Shown: positions 34,293 to 42,618 of the stretch, piece by piece
Layout: each line of letters begins with the position of its first letter
Numbering within the stretch: position 1 is the first letter of the stretch
From: Paraburkholderia tuberum STM678
Lineage (GTDB): Bacteria; Pseudomonadota; Gammaproteobacteria; Burkholderiales; Burkholderiaceae
Assembly (NCBI RefSeq): GCF_902833905.1
Contig: NZ_CADFGP010000047.1
Location: 1-60,353 of the forward strand
Length of the DNA: 60,353 nt
Direction of reading: 5' to 3'
Made by a program: the position numbers and the translations under genes
The notes under the pieces: model-generated
What the model was told of the DNA's origin: nothing
What the model saw: only the letters and a program-made list of their open reading frames with translations
The model's database searches: none

Positions 34293-34312
34293 AAAAGATT
34301 GAGGAGTTCATC

Positions 34313-35419
34313 ATGGCTACAGTCGTCACTCTGGAAAGACCCTTCAATTTTGAGATCGGTGGGTACGCGGATCACTCCACGCCACTGGTGAAGAATTGCT
34401 GGTATGTCGCAGGTACAAGCTCGGAAATCTCCCGAGACATTATTAGCCGCCGCTTTCTCGGCGTCGACGTCGCGCTGTACCGGACGCTGGACGGCCGACC
34501 CGCAGCGGTTAGAAACCGCTGTCCCCATCGGTCGTTTCCCCTAGCCAAAGGACGACTGGATGGTGACATCCTGGTGTGCGGGTATCACGGCATGCAGTTC
34601 GACCCTTCGGGCCGCTGCGCGAAGATGCCATCCATGCCAATCGTGCCAACCAACGCAAACGTGAGATCGTTCCCTATCGCCGAGCGCAGCCCGCTGGTAT
34701 GGATCTGGATGGGCGATCCCGACCAGGCTGATGAAACGCTCATCCCTGCTACTCCGTGGTTGAACTCAAGCGAGTTCAAGAGCGTTGGCGGCACGTTTCA
34801 GCTGAATTCCGACTACGTCTCGATGCATGAAAATCTGCTGGACCAGACGCACTTTCCGTTTTTGCACCCGGGCACCGTCGGAACGCCCGAGTACGCGCGG
34901 TCGAAGCTCGATGTCCGTCAGGAAGGCGACGTGATCATCATTGACCGGATCTTGAAGAATTCGCCGCCCCCGGGTATTTACGGCGTACCCACCGGGCTGA
35001 TGGGCAAGCCGGTGGACCGTCTTTCGGAAGCGCGCTTTGTTTCGCCAGGCATGCACGTCGCATTCGCGAAGATCGTCGACCACGAGCCGGAGCAGGGCAA
35101 GCCGTCGACTTATCGGTTCAACATTACCCATCTGATTACTCCGGAGACCAACGGCCGTATCCATTACTGGTGGTTCAACTCGAGAGACAGCAAGCTTGGC
35201 GATCTAGAAGTCGATGCGTTCATGGTCAAAGCATCCAACCAGGCATACACGGAAGACGTCGACGCGCTTGAATGGATCCTGCAAGTGGTAGAAAAAGACA
35301 CAGAGCCACAGTTTGACCTCAATTTCGCGCCGGACAAGCCGGGACTCATGATGCGGCGCGCCTTGTACGAACTCGCGGCATCTGAGGCCGGCGTTGATTT
35401 CAAACATCGAGGGGTGTAA
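34313..35419 (+). CDS. Rieske oxygenase, O-demethylase type (first copy)
   Basis: 368 residues. The Rieske cluster motif is CPH (residue about 70, RCPHRSFPLAKG) and CGYHG (about 89). The mononuclear iron site is NLLDQTHFPFLH near 177-188. It belongs to the VanA-like monooxygenase group but differs clearly from the VanA at 36700, with a longer N-terminus and little shared sequence outside motifs. With its own reductase just upstream, it is likely a separate demethylase or hydroxylase with another substrate, for example syringate or 3-O-methylgallate (inferred). Confidence 0.85.
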   Translation: MATVVTLERPFNFEIGGYADHSTPLVKNCWYVAGTSSEISRDIISRRFLGVDVALYRTLDGRPAAVRNRCPHRSFPLAKGRLDGDILVCGYHGMQFDPSGRCAKMPSMPIVPTNANVRSFPIAERSPLVWIWMGDPDQADETLIPATPWLNSSEFKSVGGTFQLNSDYVSMHENLLDQTHFPFLHPGTVGTPEYARSKLDVRQEGDVIIIDRILKNSPPPGIYGVPTGLMGKPVDRLSEARFVSPGMHVAFAKIVDHEPEQGKPSTYRFNITHLITPETNGRIHYWWFNSRDSKLGDLEVDAFMVKASNQAYTEDVDALEWILQVVEKDTEPQFDLNFAPDKPGLMMRRALYELAASEAGVDFKHRGV

Positions 35420-35421
35420 CT

Positions 35422-36309
35422 GTGGCAAAGATCATTGGCTGTATTGGTACATCGCATGTGCCGACAATCGGCGTGGCTTATGACAAGGGCAAACAAACAG
35501 ACCCGAGTTGGGCACCACTGTTTGACGGCTACAAGCCCGTGGCGAAGTGGCTTGAGGAAAAAAAGGCAGACGTGCTCGTGTTCATCTACAACGATCACTG
35601 CACGACGTTTTTCTTCGACATGTATCCGACATTCGCGCTTGGCGTAGGCGAACAATTCCCGATTGCGGATGAAGGCGCGGGTCTGCGCGATCTGCCTCAC
35701 ATCAAGGGCGACGTGAAGCTTCAATGTCACATTGTTGACTCACTGGTAAACGACGAATTCGACCTGACCGTCTTTCAGGAAAAGCCCATTGACCACGGTT
35801 GCGCGTCGCCGCTTCCGCTGCTCTGGCCGCATAAGCCCGACTGGCCTGGCACAGTCGTCCCGATCTCCGTGAATGTGCTGCAGTATCCGCTGCCCACGCC
35901 GCGTCGGTGCTATCGACTTGGGCAAGCGCTGCGCCGCGCGATCGAGTCCTATCCTGAAGATCTCAACGTGGTCGTGGTCGGAACCGGTGGACTATCGCAC
36001 CAGATTCACGGCGAGCGCGCTGGTTTCAACAACACTGACTGGGATCATGAATTCCTCGACCTGTTACAGCACGAGCCCGAGAAACTACTTCACCTGACGC
36101 ACGCCGACTATGTGCGCCTTGGAGGCGCGGAGAGCGTCGAGCAGATCATGTGGCTCGCGATGCGCGGCGCAATGGCTAACAGCCTCAAGAAGGTCCACTT
36201 GAATTACTACCTGGCCACCACGACTGCTATGACCGTGGTGGTCTACGAAGAGGGCGAGGAAACCGAGCCTCGACATGTTCCCAACGCAAACCAAGCCGCA
36301 GTGATGTGA
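35422..36309 (+). CDS. ligB: Extradiol ring-cleavage dioxygenase, beta (catalytic) subunit
   Basis: 295 residues of the class III LigB family. Iron ligands H12 (GTSHVPTIG), H59 (IYNDHCTTF) and E240 and the catalytic H193 (GGLSHQIHG) align with the characterised LigB residues. The enzyme cleaves protocatechuate at the 4,5 bond; homologues also act on gallate or 3-O-methylgallate. The product of gallate cleavage, 4-oxalomesaconate, is the LigJ substrate. The gene starts 2 bp after the oxygenase gene and precedes ligA. The order B then A is reversed relative to Sphingobium ligAB. Confidence 0.88.
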   Translation: MAKIIGCIGTSHVPTIGVAYDKGKQTDPSWAPLFDGYKPVAKWLEEKKADVLVFIYNDHCTTFFFDMYPTFALGVGEQFPIADEGAGLRDLPHIKGDVKLQCHIVDSLVNDEFDLTVFQEKPIDHGCASPLPLLWPHKPDWPGTVVPISVNVLQYPLPTPRRCYRLGQALRRAIESYPEDLNVVVVGTGGLSHQIHGERAGFNNTDWDHEFLDLLQHEPEKLLHLTHADYVRLGGAESVEQIMWLAMRGAMANSLKKVHLNYYLATTTAMTVVVYEEGEETEPRHVPNANQAAVM

Positions 36310-36319
36310 GGTCAACAGA

Positions 36320-36679
36320 ATGAATCCGCAAACAGTTGGTCTCTCGGAGCTTGAGGGAACCTACCTATTCGACGTGCAGACCAGTAACCGAGTTTTGAAG
36401 TTGAATCGGTTCTTCTGGCAAATGATCCGCGCGGACTATCGCGATCGTTACCGCGATGATCCCGAGGGCGTAATGGAAGAGGCTGGCCTTACTGACTCCG
36501 AAAAAGATCTGGTTCGCAACGAGAACTGGATCGGGCTTGTCCGACATGGTGCCAATTTTTTTGTTGTCGAAAAGTTTGCTCGGGTTGTAAAGAAAACTAA
36601 CCTGCAGGTCTACGCAATGATGCGGGGTGAGACGTTTGACGAGTTCATGAAAACTCGGCGCGTCCCCGACTGTCGGTAA
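36320..36679 (+). CDS. ligA: Extradiol dioxygenase, alpha (small) subunit
   Basis: 119 residues matching the LigA subunit. It has RVLKLNRFFWQMIRADYRDR, DPEGVMEEAGLTDSEKDLV and NWIGLVRHGANFFVVEKFAR, with the C-terminal MMRGETFDEFMKTR. In the LigAB dimer this subunit caps the active site and shapes substrate choice. It follows ligB by 10 bp. Its presence as a separate gene argues against a fused gallate dioxygenase of the GalA/DesB type. Confidence 0.87.
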   Translation: MNPQTVGLSELEGTYLFDVQTSNRVLKLNRFFWQMIRADYRDRYRDDPEGVMEEAGLTDSEKDLVRNENWIGLVRHGANFFVVEKFARVVKKTNLQVYAMMRGETFDEFMKTRRVPDCR

Positions 36680-36699
36680 ATCAAATACGGAGATGTCAC

Positions 36700-37782
36700 A
36701 TGAGTAGTCGCCCCACATTTCCTCTGAATGCCTGGTATGTCGCCGCGTGGGATGCTGAAGTCGGACGAAGTCTTCTCGCGCGAACGATTTGCGGTCAGCA
36801 GATGGTTCTATATCGCAAGACGGATGGCTCCGCTGTTGCTCTGGCTGATGCCTGCTGGCATCGACTCGTGCCACTTTCGATCGGCACGCTCGTTGGCGAC
36901 GAAGTGCGCTGCGGCTATCACGGCTTGCGATTCGATGGCAATGGCCGGTGTACCCACATGCCCAGTCAGGAAACGATCAATCCATCGGCGTGTGTGCGCT
37001 CCTACCCGATCGTGGAGCGACATCGTTTCGTCTGGGTATGGCCCGGCGATCCTTCGCTGGCTGATCCGACGAAGGTGCCCGATCTCGAATGGATGGACGA
37101 TCCAGCCTGGGCGGGTGACGGACGAATGGTCGAGGTGAAAGCAGACTATCGGCTGGTGCTCGACAATTTGATGGACCTTACGCATGAAACGTATGTGCAT
37201 GGATCGAGCATTGGCAATGAGGCGCTGGCGGAGGCCCCATTCGATGCCGTGCACGGCGAAACCACGGCGACGGTGCGACGGTGGGTCCTCGACGAAGATC
37301 CGCCGCCGTTCTGGGGCGCACAGCTTGGCAAGCCGGGGAAAGTCGATCGGTGGCAGATCATTCATTTCAAGGCCCCGTCGACGATCGTTCTGGACGTCGG
37401 CGTTGCCCCGGCAGGCAGCGGTGCGCCTGAGGGCGATCGTAGCCAGGGAGTGGGCATGTGGGTCGTTCATATCCCTACGCCCTCAACCGAGAAGACCTGT
37501 CTGTACTTCTGGTGCCATCTCAGAAATTACCGTATCCATGAACAACGGATCACAAGGCAGATTCTTGACGCCGGAGGCGGCATCCTGGTCGAGGATGAAA
37601 CCGTCATTGAGGCGCAGCAGCGCGCGCTTGACGCTAATCCGAACCGTGAGTTCTATAACCTCAATATCGATGCAGGTTCCCTTTGGGCCCGTCGTTTGAT
37701 TGATCAGATGGTCCACGAGGAGTTGGACGGCAAGCAAGTCGCGCGATCGATCCCGATCAAGCTTGCGGGGGTACAAGCATGA
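36700..37782 (+). CDS. vanA: Vanillate O-demethylase oxygenase subunit
   Basis: 360 residues, typical VanA length. N-terminal FPLNAWYVAAWDAEVGR is followed by a Rieske cluster at CWH (ACWHRLVPLSIGTL) and CGYHG, and by an iron site in LDNLMDLTHETYVHGSSIG. It converts vanillate to protocatechuate with release of formaldehyde; relatives also demethylate syringate. vanB overlaps its stop by 4 bp. This is the canonical member of the two Rieske proteins in the operon. Confidence 0.92.
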   Translation: MSSRPTFPLNAWYVAAWDAEVGRSLLARTICGQQMVLYRKTDGSAVALADACWHRLVPLSIGTLVGDEVRCGYHGLRFDGNGRCTHMPSQETINPSACVRSYPIVERHRFVWVWPGDPSLADPTKVPDLEWMDDPAWAGDGRMVEVKADYRLVLDNLMDLTHETYVHGSSIGNEALAEAPFDAVHGETTATVRRWVLDEDPPPFWGAQLGKPGKVDRWQIIHFKAPSTIVLDVGVAPAGSGAPEGDRSQGVGMWVVHIPTPSTEKTCLYFWCHLRNYRIHEQRITRQILDAGGGILVEDETVIEAQQRALDANPNREFYNLNIDAGSLWARRLIDQMVHEELDGKQVARSIPIKLAGVQA

Positions 37783-38801
37783 GTGACCGCCATCGCTGGA
37801 CTGACGCTGTCGTAAAGGGCATACACGACCTTACCCCGACAGTCCGGGAATTCGAGATCGAGTTCTCGACGCATGTCGCGGCTCTTCCCGGCGCACACAT
37901 CAAGGTACAGGTGCTTGTTGGGGGGCAACCCGATACGAGGTCGTATTCGGTGGTGTCAGTGCACGATAACGTAGTGACCATTGCGGTCAAGCTGCTGGAT
38001 AACAGCAGAGGCGGATCGCGCTACATGTGGTCGTTGCGCGAAGGGGCGAACCTGCGCGCGACGTTTCCAGTGTCGGATTTCCAGCCAACGTTCAACGGAA
38101 GCGAATACCTCCTCATTGCGGGTGGCATCGGGGTTACACCGATCGTCAATATCTGCCGCGCGCTTACCGCCGAAGGAGAGAAGGTCCGCGTTGCCTATTG
38201 CGTAAGAAGTCGGTCGGAAGCTGCGTACCTGACCGAGCTTCAGGTCATGATGGGTGACGCCGTCTCGGTTCACGCTGCGGATGAAGGCCAGTTCCTCGAT
38301 ATCACGTCAGAGATCAATCAGCTTCAGGCTGATGGCCAGGTCTACCTTTGTGGCCCCATCGGACTGATGGATGCAGTGCGCGAGTGTTGGCAAAGCAGTG
38401 GTAGGCCGCGCACCTTGCTCAGATACGAGACATTTGGATCGAGCGGTCACTTCGCAGCCCAAGCGTTCAAAGTTCGCGTCCCGCGTCTGAGCTTGGAATT
38501 GGACGTACCGGCCGAACGCTCCATGCTTGATGTTCTAAATGAGGCAGGTGCTGAGACATTGTTCGAATGCCGTCGCGGAGAGTGCGGCTTATGTGCCGTT
38601 TCCATCGTGAGCGTCGATGGCCCGGTGGATCATCGTGATGTTTTTTTCAGTGGACACCAGCACGCGGAGAACAAGCGGATGTGTTCATGCGTCTCCCGCG
38701 TGGCTGGCGGCACCGTCACTATCGAAACGGCATGGAGAGGGGATCCGGATTTGAGCGTTCCAGAAGTGCTGCAGAAATCCGAATACGCCGCGTCCCACTA
38801 G
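37779..38801 (+). CDS. vanB: Vanillate O-demethylase reductase subunit
   Basis: 340 residues with FMN/NAD reductase domains (TRSYSVVSV, YLLIAGGIGVTPIVNICRAL, VYLCGPIGLMDAVRECW) and a C-terminal [2Fe-2S] ferredoxin (CRRGECGLC, later CSC). The start overlaps vanA (ATGA). It is a paralogue of the reductase at 33309 with only moderate similarity, so each oxygenase seems to have a matching electron donor. Confidence 0.92.
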   Translation: MSDRHRWTDAVVKGIHDLTPTVREFEIEFSTHVAALPGAHIKVQVLVGGQPDTRSYSVVSVHDNVVTIAVKLLDNSRGGSRYMWSLREGANLRATFPVSDFQPTFNGSEYLLIAGGIGVTPIVNICRALTAEGEKVRVAYCVRSRSEAAYLTELQVMMGDAVSVHAADEGQFLDITSEINQLQADGQVYLCGPIGLMDAVRECWQSSGRPRTLLRYETFGSSGHFAAQAFKVRVPRLSLELDVPAERSMLDVLNEAGAETLFECRRGECGLCAVSIVSVDGPVDHRDVFFSGHQHAENKRMCSCVSRVAGGTVTIETAWRGDPDLSVPEVLQKSEYAASH

Positions 38802-38885
38802 CGCTTATAGGACCTGGAATCGTTGGTCCGCGCAGCAGTGATTGTCCATTCACCGCTATTTTTGCAAAGTTTCAAGGAGACTCGT

Positions 38886-40088
38886 ATGGCTTCCAACAGA
38901 GGTGTGGTTTATACCGGACCGGGCAAGGTCGAAGTTCAAAGCATTGCGTTTCCGGAGTTAGTGACGCCGGCGGGCCGTACAGCCGTGCACGGAGTGATCC
39001 TGAAAATCCTGTCTACCAACATCTGCGGATCTGATCAGCACATGGTGCGTGGTCGAACGACAGCTCAGGCTGGTCTGGTGCTGGGACATGAGATCACCGG
39101 CGAGGTCATCGAAGTCGGTAAGGACGTTGAAACGCTTCAACTCGGCGACCTGGTCTCGGTCCCTTTCAATGTCGCGTGCGGCCGTTGTCAAACGTGCAAG
39201 GAACAGCACACTGGCGTCTGTTTGAGCGTCAATCCTTCGCGTGCCGGAGGCGCTTACGGCTATGTCGACATGGGCGGATGGATTGGTGGTCAAGCTGAAT
39301 ACGTCATGGTTCCGTATGCGGATTTCAATCTTCTGAAATTCCCAGATCGTGAACAAGCGAAGGAGAAGATCCGCGATTTGACTTGCTTGTCGGACATCTT
39401 GCCAACGGGTTATCACGGCGCGGTCACTGCTGGGGTAGGTCCAGGCAGTACGGTGTACATTGCAGGTGCCGGCCCGGTCGGTCTTGCTGCTGCTGCTTCG
39501 GCTCGCCTGCTTGGGGCGGCGGCCGTCATCGTCGGCGACCTGAATCCTGCTCGATTGGCTCATGCAAAAAGTGTCGGCTTCGAAACTGTTGACGTGTCGC
39601 TTGACGCTTCACTGGGCGAACAAATTGCCTCGATCCTTGGCACTCCGGAAGTCGACTGCGCAATCGACGCAGTTGGATTCGAAGCGCGTGGACACGGGCA
39701 TGATGGCGCGCGATCGGAAGCGCCGGCAACCGTCTTGAACTCATTGATGGACATCACACGAGCCGCGGGCAAGATCGGTATTCCCGGTCTGTACGTGACG
39801 GAAGATCCCGGCGCTACCGACCAGCAAGCGCAACTTGGCTCGCTGAGTGTTCGGTTCGGCCTCGGCTGGGCGAAGTCACACAGCTTCTTTACCGGTCAGA
39901 CGCCTGTGATGAAATACAACAGGGCCTTGATGCAAGCGATCCTGTGGAATCGCATCAACATCGCCGAGGTCGTGAACGTTCAGGTGATCAGCTTGGACCA
40001 AGCCCCGCAAGGTTACTCCGAGTTCGATTCTGGCGTACCGAAGAAGTTTGTTATCGACCCGCACGGACAGCTCGCAAAAGCGGCGTAA
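38886..40088 (+). CDS. fdhA: Glutathione-independent formaldehyde dehydrogenase
   Basis: 400 residues from ATG 38886 with AAGGAG upstream. This is a zinc alcohol dehydrogenase-fold enzyme of the Pseudomonas putida FdhA type: catalytic Cys47 in NICGSDQHMVRG, GHEITGEV, structural zinc cysteines in CGRCQTCKEQHTGVC and an NAD-binding YIAGAGPVGLAAA. It oxidises formaldehyde to formate with NAD. As the last gene of an operon containing two O-demethylase pairs, it removes the formaldehyde they release. A terminator follows. Confidence 0.93.
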   Translation: MASNRGVVYTGPGKVEVQSIAFPELVTPAGRTAVHGVILKILSTNICGSDQHMVRGRTTAQAGLVLGHEITGEVIEVGKDVETLQLGDLVSVPFNVACGRCQTCKEQHTGVCLSVNPSRAGGAYGYVDMGGWIGGQAEYVMVPYADFNLLKFPDREQAKEKIRDLTCLSDILPTGYHGAVTAGVGPGSTVYIAGAGPVGLAAAASARLLGAAAVIVGDLNPARLAHAKSVGFETVDVSLDASLGEQIASILGTPEVDCAIDAVGFEARGHGHDGARSEAPATVLNSLMDITRAAGKIGIPGLYVTEDPGATDQQAQLGSLSVRFGLGWAKSHSFFTGQTPVMKYNRALMQAILWNRINIAEVVNVQVISLDQAPQGYSEFDSGVPKKFVIDPHGQLAKAA

Positions 40089-40106
40089 ACGGCCTCAATA
40101 GCAGAG

Positions 40107-40139
40107 CGGCCGCCTTTGAAAGAGGCGGCCGTTTCGTTT
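40107..40139 (+). terminator. Terminator after fdhA
   Basis: CGGCCGCCT-TTGAAAG-AGGCGGCCG followed by TTTCGTTT: a 9-bp perfect stem 18 bp after the fdhA stop. Confidence 0.8.
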
Positions 40140-40179
40140 CATCTGCGGAAAAGGGAGAGTTCCCTTTTCCGCAGATGAA
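40138..40179. repeat. Perfect 19-bp-arm hairpin between convergent genes
   Basis: TTCATCTGCGGAAAAGGGA and its exact complement are separated by GAGT. It overlaps the tail of the fdhA terminator and ends three bases before the stop of the convergent DUF4148 gene. It probably helps terminate leftward transcription or insulates the convergent units. Confidence 0.65.
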
Positions 40180-40182
40180 GCG

Positions 40183-40461
40183 TCATTTGGCGTTCGACTG
40201 CGTCAAAGTAAGATGGGCCGGTTGTGCGCCTTCACTTCGGTCCACGACCGGCTGCGCTGACACCTTGCGTTCCGCGGATGCCAGGTTCGCAGGATAGCCA
40301 TACGTGTCTGTCGGATCAAAGCCCGCCTTCTGCAGCGTACGGAGTTCCTGCTTTACCTGGGCTCGGCTAACGGTGCCGCTCGCGCTGCTCGACTGCGCAA
40401 ATGCTGGTGACAGGATCATGCTGGTCGCAAGCGCTACGCCAAAAATTGCAATCTTCCTCAT
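40183..40461 (-). CDS. DUF4148 small exported protein
   Basis: 92 residues from ATG 40461 (MRKIAIFGVALATSMILS), with GGAGAG upstream. A signal peptide ends near PAFA-QSS. The mature part has the DUF4148 pattern SRAQVKQELRTLQKAGFDP and YPANLASAERKV, common in Burkholderiales and of unknown function. It would be periplasmic. A second member is at 46587. It is convergent with fdhA. Confidence 0.82.
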   Translation of the reverse strand: MRKIAIFGVALATSMILSPAFAQSSSASGTVSRAQVKQELRTLQKAGFDPTDTYGYPANLASAERKVSAQPVVDRSEGAQPAHLTLTQSNAK

Positions 40462-40613
40462 TTCGATCTCTCCTCGACTGGCGAGCCCCATTGGCTAACC
40501 TTTCAACATGTGTCAAGGATACCGTTTCGAAAAACGGCGATCGAGCGGTGACTCCACAACCCATCGTTTACCAGAACGAGACGATTACCTCGGTCAATGC
40601 TCGTAATCCCGCG

Positions 40614-41552
40614 TTAGTCCCGCGACTCGGACCCAATACGCTCCACATCGCTCTGCAGTCTTTCGGTTATGTAGTATTTGAGGTGGTCAGTCCAGGTCCG
40701 AATGCGCGCATCAAGATACTGACGCGAGATATGCAAGGACAGCACTCTCGCTTCGTGGAATGTGAAGGTCGGCAGGATGCGCACCAGCTCGCCGGTCTGC
40801 AGACCACTTAGTGCCACATACATTGGCAGCAGACCGATACCCATCCCGGCACGCACTGCGGCGCTAAGTGCGTCCGAGGAGCTGACTCTTAGTGCTGCGC
40901 TACCGCATGGAACTTCGACTGACTTCGAGCCGGTGTGTGCCAGCCAGGTCCGCGAAAGACCGACGACCGGTGGCCATTCAATACACTGGTGATGTTGCAG
41001 GTCGTCGGGCGTGGAAGGGGCTCCGAATTGCGCGACATAAGCCGGAGCCGCACAGGCTACGCTAAATACACGCCCAAAGTCGTGCACAATCAAGTTAGAG
41101 TCCGGCAACTGCGATGCGACGATCAGCGACGAGTCGAGTTGCTCATCAAGAAGATCCGGGACTCGATTGGCAAAGGACAAATCGAATGTGACCTTCGGAT
41201 GCTTTCGGCGGTACTCTGCGATGGCATCGACCACGTAGTACTTCCCGATGCCGCTCATGGCGTGTACCCGAAGTTGGCCTGACGCCTCGATAGCAGCTTG
41301 CGAAGCTTCTGCGTTCGCTTCTTCCAACATTGTGAGAATTCGCTCACAGCGATCGCGGTAACGCTCTCCGGCCGCGGAGAGAACGACACGCCGCGACGTC
41401 CGATGCAGCAAACGCACGCGAAGCATGCTCTCAAGTTGAGCAATTGATCGCGAAACGTATGCTTTCGTCAAACCCAACTGGTCGGCTGCAGTGGTGAAGC
41501 TTTCGAGTCGCGCGACGCGCACGAAAATTCTGAGTGTCTGGACGGTGTCCAT
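40614..41552 (-). CDS. LysR-family regulator
   Basis: 312 residues. The N-terminal HTH MDTVQTLRIFVRVARLESFT with AADQLGLTKAYVSRSIAQLE is followed by the co-inducer domain (LRVHAMSGIGKYYVVDAIAE, GMGIGLLPMYVALSGLQTGE). It is of the CrgA/PtxR-like type. It lies on the same strand as, and 23 bp downstream of, the second GntR gene, so the two may be co-transcribed. Target unknown; the neighbouring transport genes are candidates. Confidence 0.87.
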   Translation of the reverse strand: MDTVQTLRIFVRVARLESFTTAADQLGLTKAYVSRSIAQLESMLRVRLLHRTSRRVVLSAAGERYRDRCERILTMLEEANAEASQAAIEASGQLRVHAMSGIGKYYVVDAIAEYRRKHPKVTFDLSFANRVPDLLDEQLDSSLIVASQLPDSNLIVHDFGRVFSVACAAPAYVAQFGAPSTPDDLQHHQCIEWPPVVGLSRTWLAHTGSKSVEVPCGSAALRVSSSDALSAAVRAGMGIGLLPMYVALSGLQTGELVRILPTFTFHEARVLSLHISRQYLDARIRTWTDHLKYYITERLQSDVERIGSESRD

Positions 41553-41575
41553 TTGATTAGCGCTTCGCTGGGGTG

Positions 41576-42331
41576 TTAAACGATAGCGCTAAAGCGCAGC
41601 TCCTGAATCAATTTGCCATTGACCGGTGCGTCCGGGTCGAGTTTGCCAGCGTGGCGTGAAGCCATCATAGTGATGTTTCGCTTCGCGACGAGCGCATGCT
41701 CCTGCATGAGAGATTGAAGCCGCCAGCTTTCCCGGTTCTCCAGCGCTTCTACGATTGCATGGTGTTGTGCATGGGCAGTAAAGAGGAGGCTGTATTGCGT
41801 TCTGAGCAAGGTCGGCGCTTCAGTCTCAAGGGCCACCGCTCCGGCGGCCGCAAACGGCAGGCGATCGTTCATGGCCAGTGCATTGCTTAGATGGTCGCTT
41901 CCCGCCGCCTCCAGCAGCAGACGATGAAATTCGCGATTTATCCGTTCATACGTTTCATCGTCGCCCTTCGCAACGCTTCCGCGCGAAAGTAGGTCGTCTC
42001 CGTCCGCCAGGCAGCGTTTGAATGCCGTGAGGTGCGGTTGGCTGAGGCCCTTTTCCGCCGCCATTCGAGCCGCCAACCCTTCAAGGACCCCTCGGACGTC
42101 GATCGCGACGGCGATGTCCTGCATGGTGAGCGATCTGACTGTAAATCCCCGCTTACCACCCCCTACGATCAGCCCCTCAGCCGCGAGAACGCTCAGGGCG
42201 TAGCGGATAGGTGTACGAGACACGCCCAGCTTCTCTGCGATCGTTGCTTCAAGGATTCGCTCGCCGCCTGATAGCTCCCCGCCGAGAATCATCTCGCGGA
42301 GCTGAACGATCACTTTTGCTTCCTGGCTCAT
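41576..42331 (-). CDS. GntR/FCD regulator (second)
   Basis: 251 residues with a winged HTH (EATIAEKLGVSRTPIRYALS) and an FCD domain (GVLEGLAARMAAEKGL, RINREFHRLLLEAAGSDH, HAQHHAIVEALENRE). It is a paralogue of the VanR-type protein at 32428. It is divergent from the porin and MFS genes. Near-palindromes with the core GTATGCATAC or AAATG-N7-CATTT lie between, one of them just before its own start, suggesting autoregulation and control of uptake. Confidence 0.85.
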   Translation of the reverse strand: MSQEAKVIVQLREMILGGELSGGERILEATIAEKLGVSRTPIRYALSVLAAEGLIVGGGKRGFTVRSLTMQDIAVAIDVRGVLEGLAARMAAEKGLSQPHLTAFKRCLADGDDLLSRGSVAKGDDETYERINREFHRLLLEAAGSDHLSNALAMNDRLPFAAAGAVALETEAPTLLRTQYSLLFTAHAQHHAIVEALENRESWRLQSLMQEHALVAKRNITMMASRHAGKLDPDAPVNGKLIQELRFSAIV

Positions 42332-42348
42332 GGGGTCGGGACTCGGTC

Positions 42349-42482
42349 AAATGTATGCGTCATTTCATTATACCTGCCGATTGAGGGCGGACGCGCCTTG
42401 GGAATGTGTGCATATAGCGCGATTTATAGGTACAAACCAGCGTAATAACCAGTTAAAACTGGTGGTAATGTATGCATACGTT
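42349..42482. promoter_or_regulatory. Candidate operators in the GntR/porin intergenic region
   Basis: Three palindromes are present: AAATG-TATGCGT-CATTT (42349-42365), ACCAGTTAAAACTGGT (42448-42463) and AATGTATGCATACGTT (42467-42482, with a perfect GTATGCATAC core). The first and third resemble AGAATGCATACATTCT at 33257, suggesting one regulator acts on both the uptake genes and the demethylase operon. Confidence 0.6.
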
Positions 42483-42618
42483 CGGAGCGACGCTTTGCTT
42501 GCACACATTTAAAGGGGCGCCGCCTCACGGATGGATGCGTCCAGCGACTTGAACCGGCTGTGTTCAGGGATCGAACTGCGGAACGAACTCTAATGAAAAG
42601 GTTATGGAGGAGATCTAA

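Noticed and set aside
35422..36679. Calling the ring-cleavage enzyme strictly protocatechuate 4,5-dioxygenase
   Set aside because: The residues support the family, but substrate (protocatechuate, gallate or 3-O-methylgallate) cannot be set from sequence, and the missing LigC and LigI weaken the protocatechuate reading.
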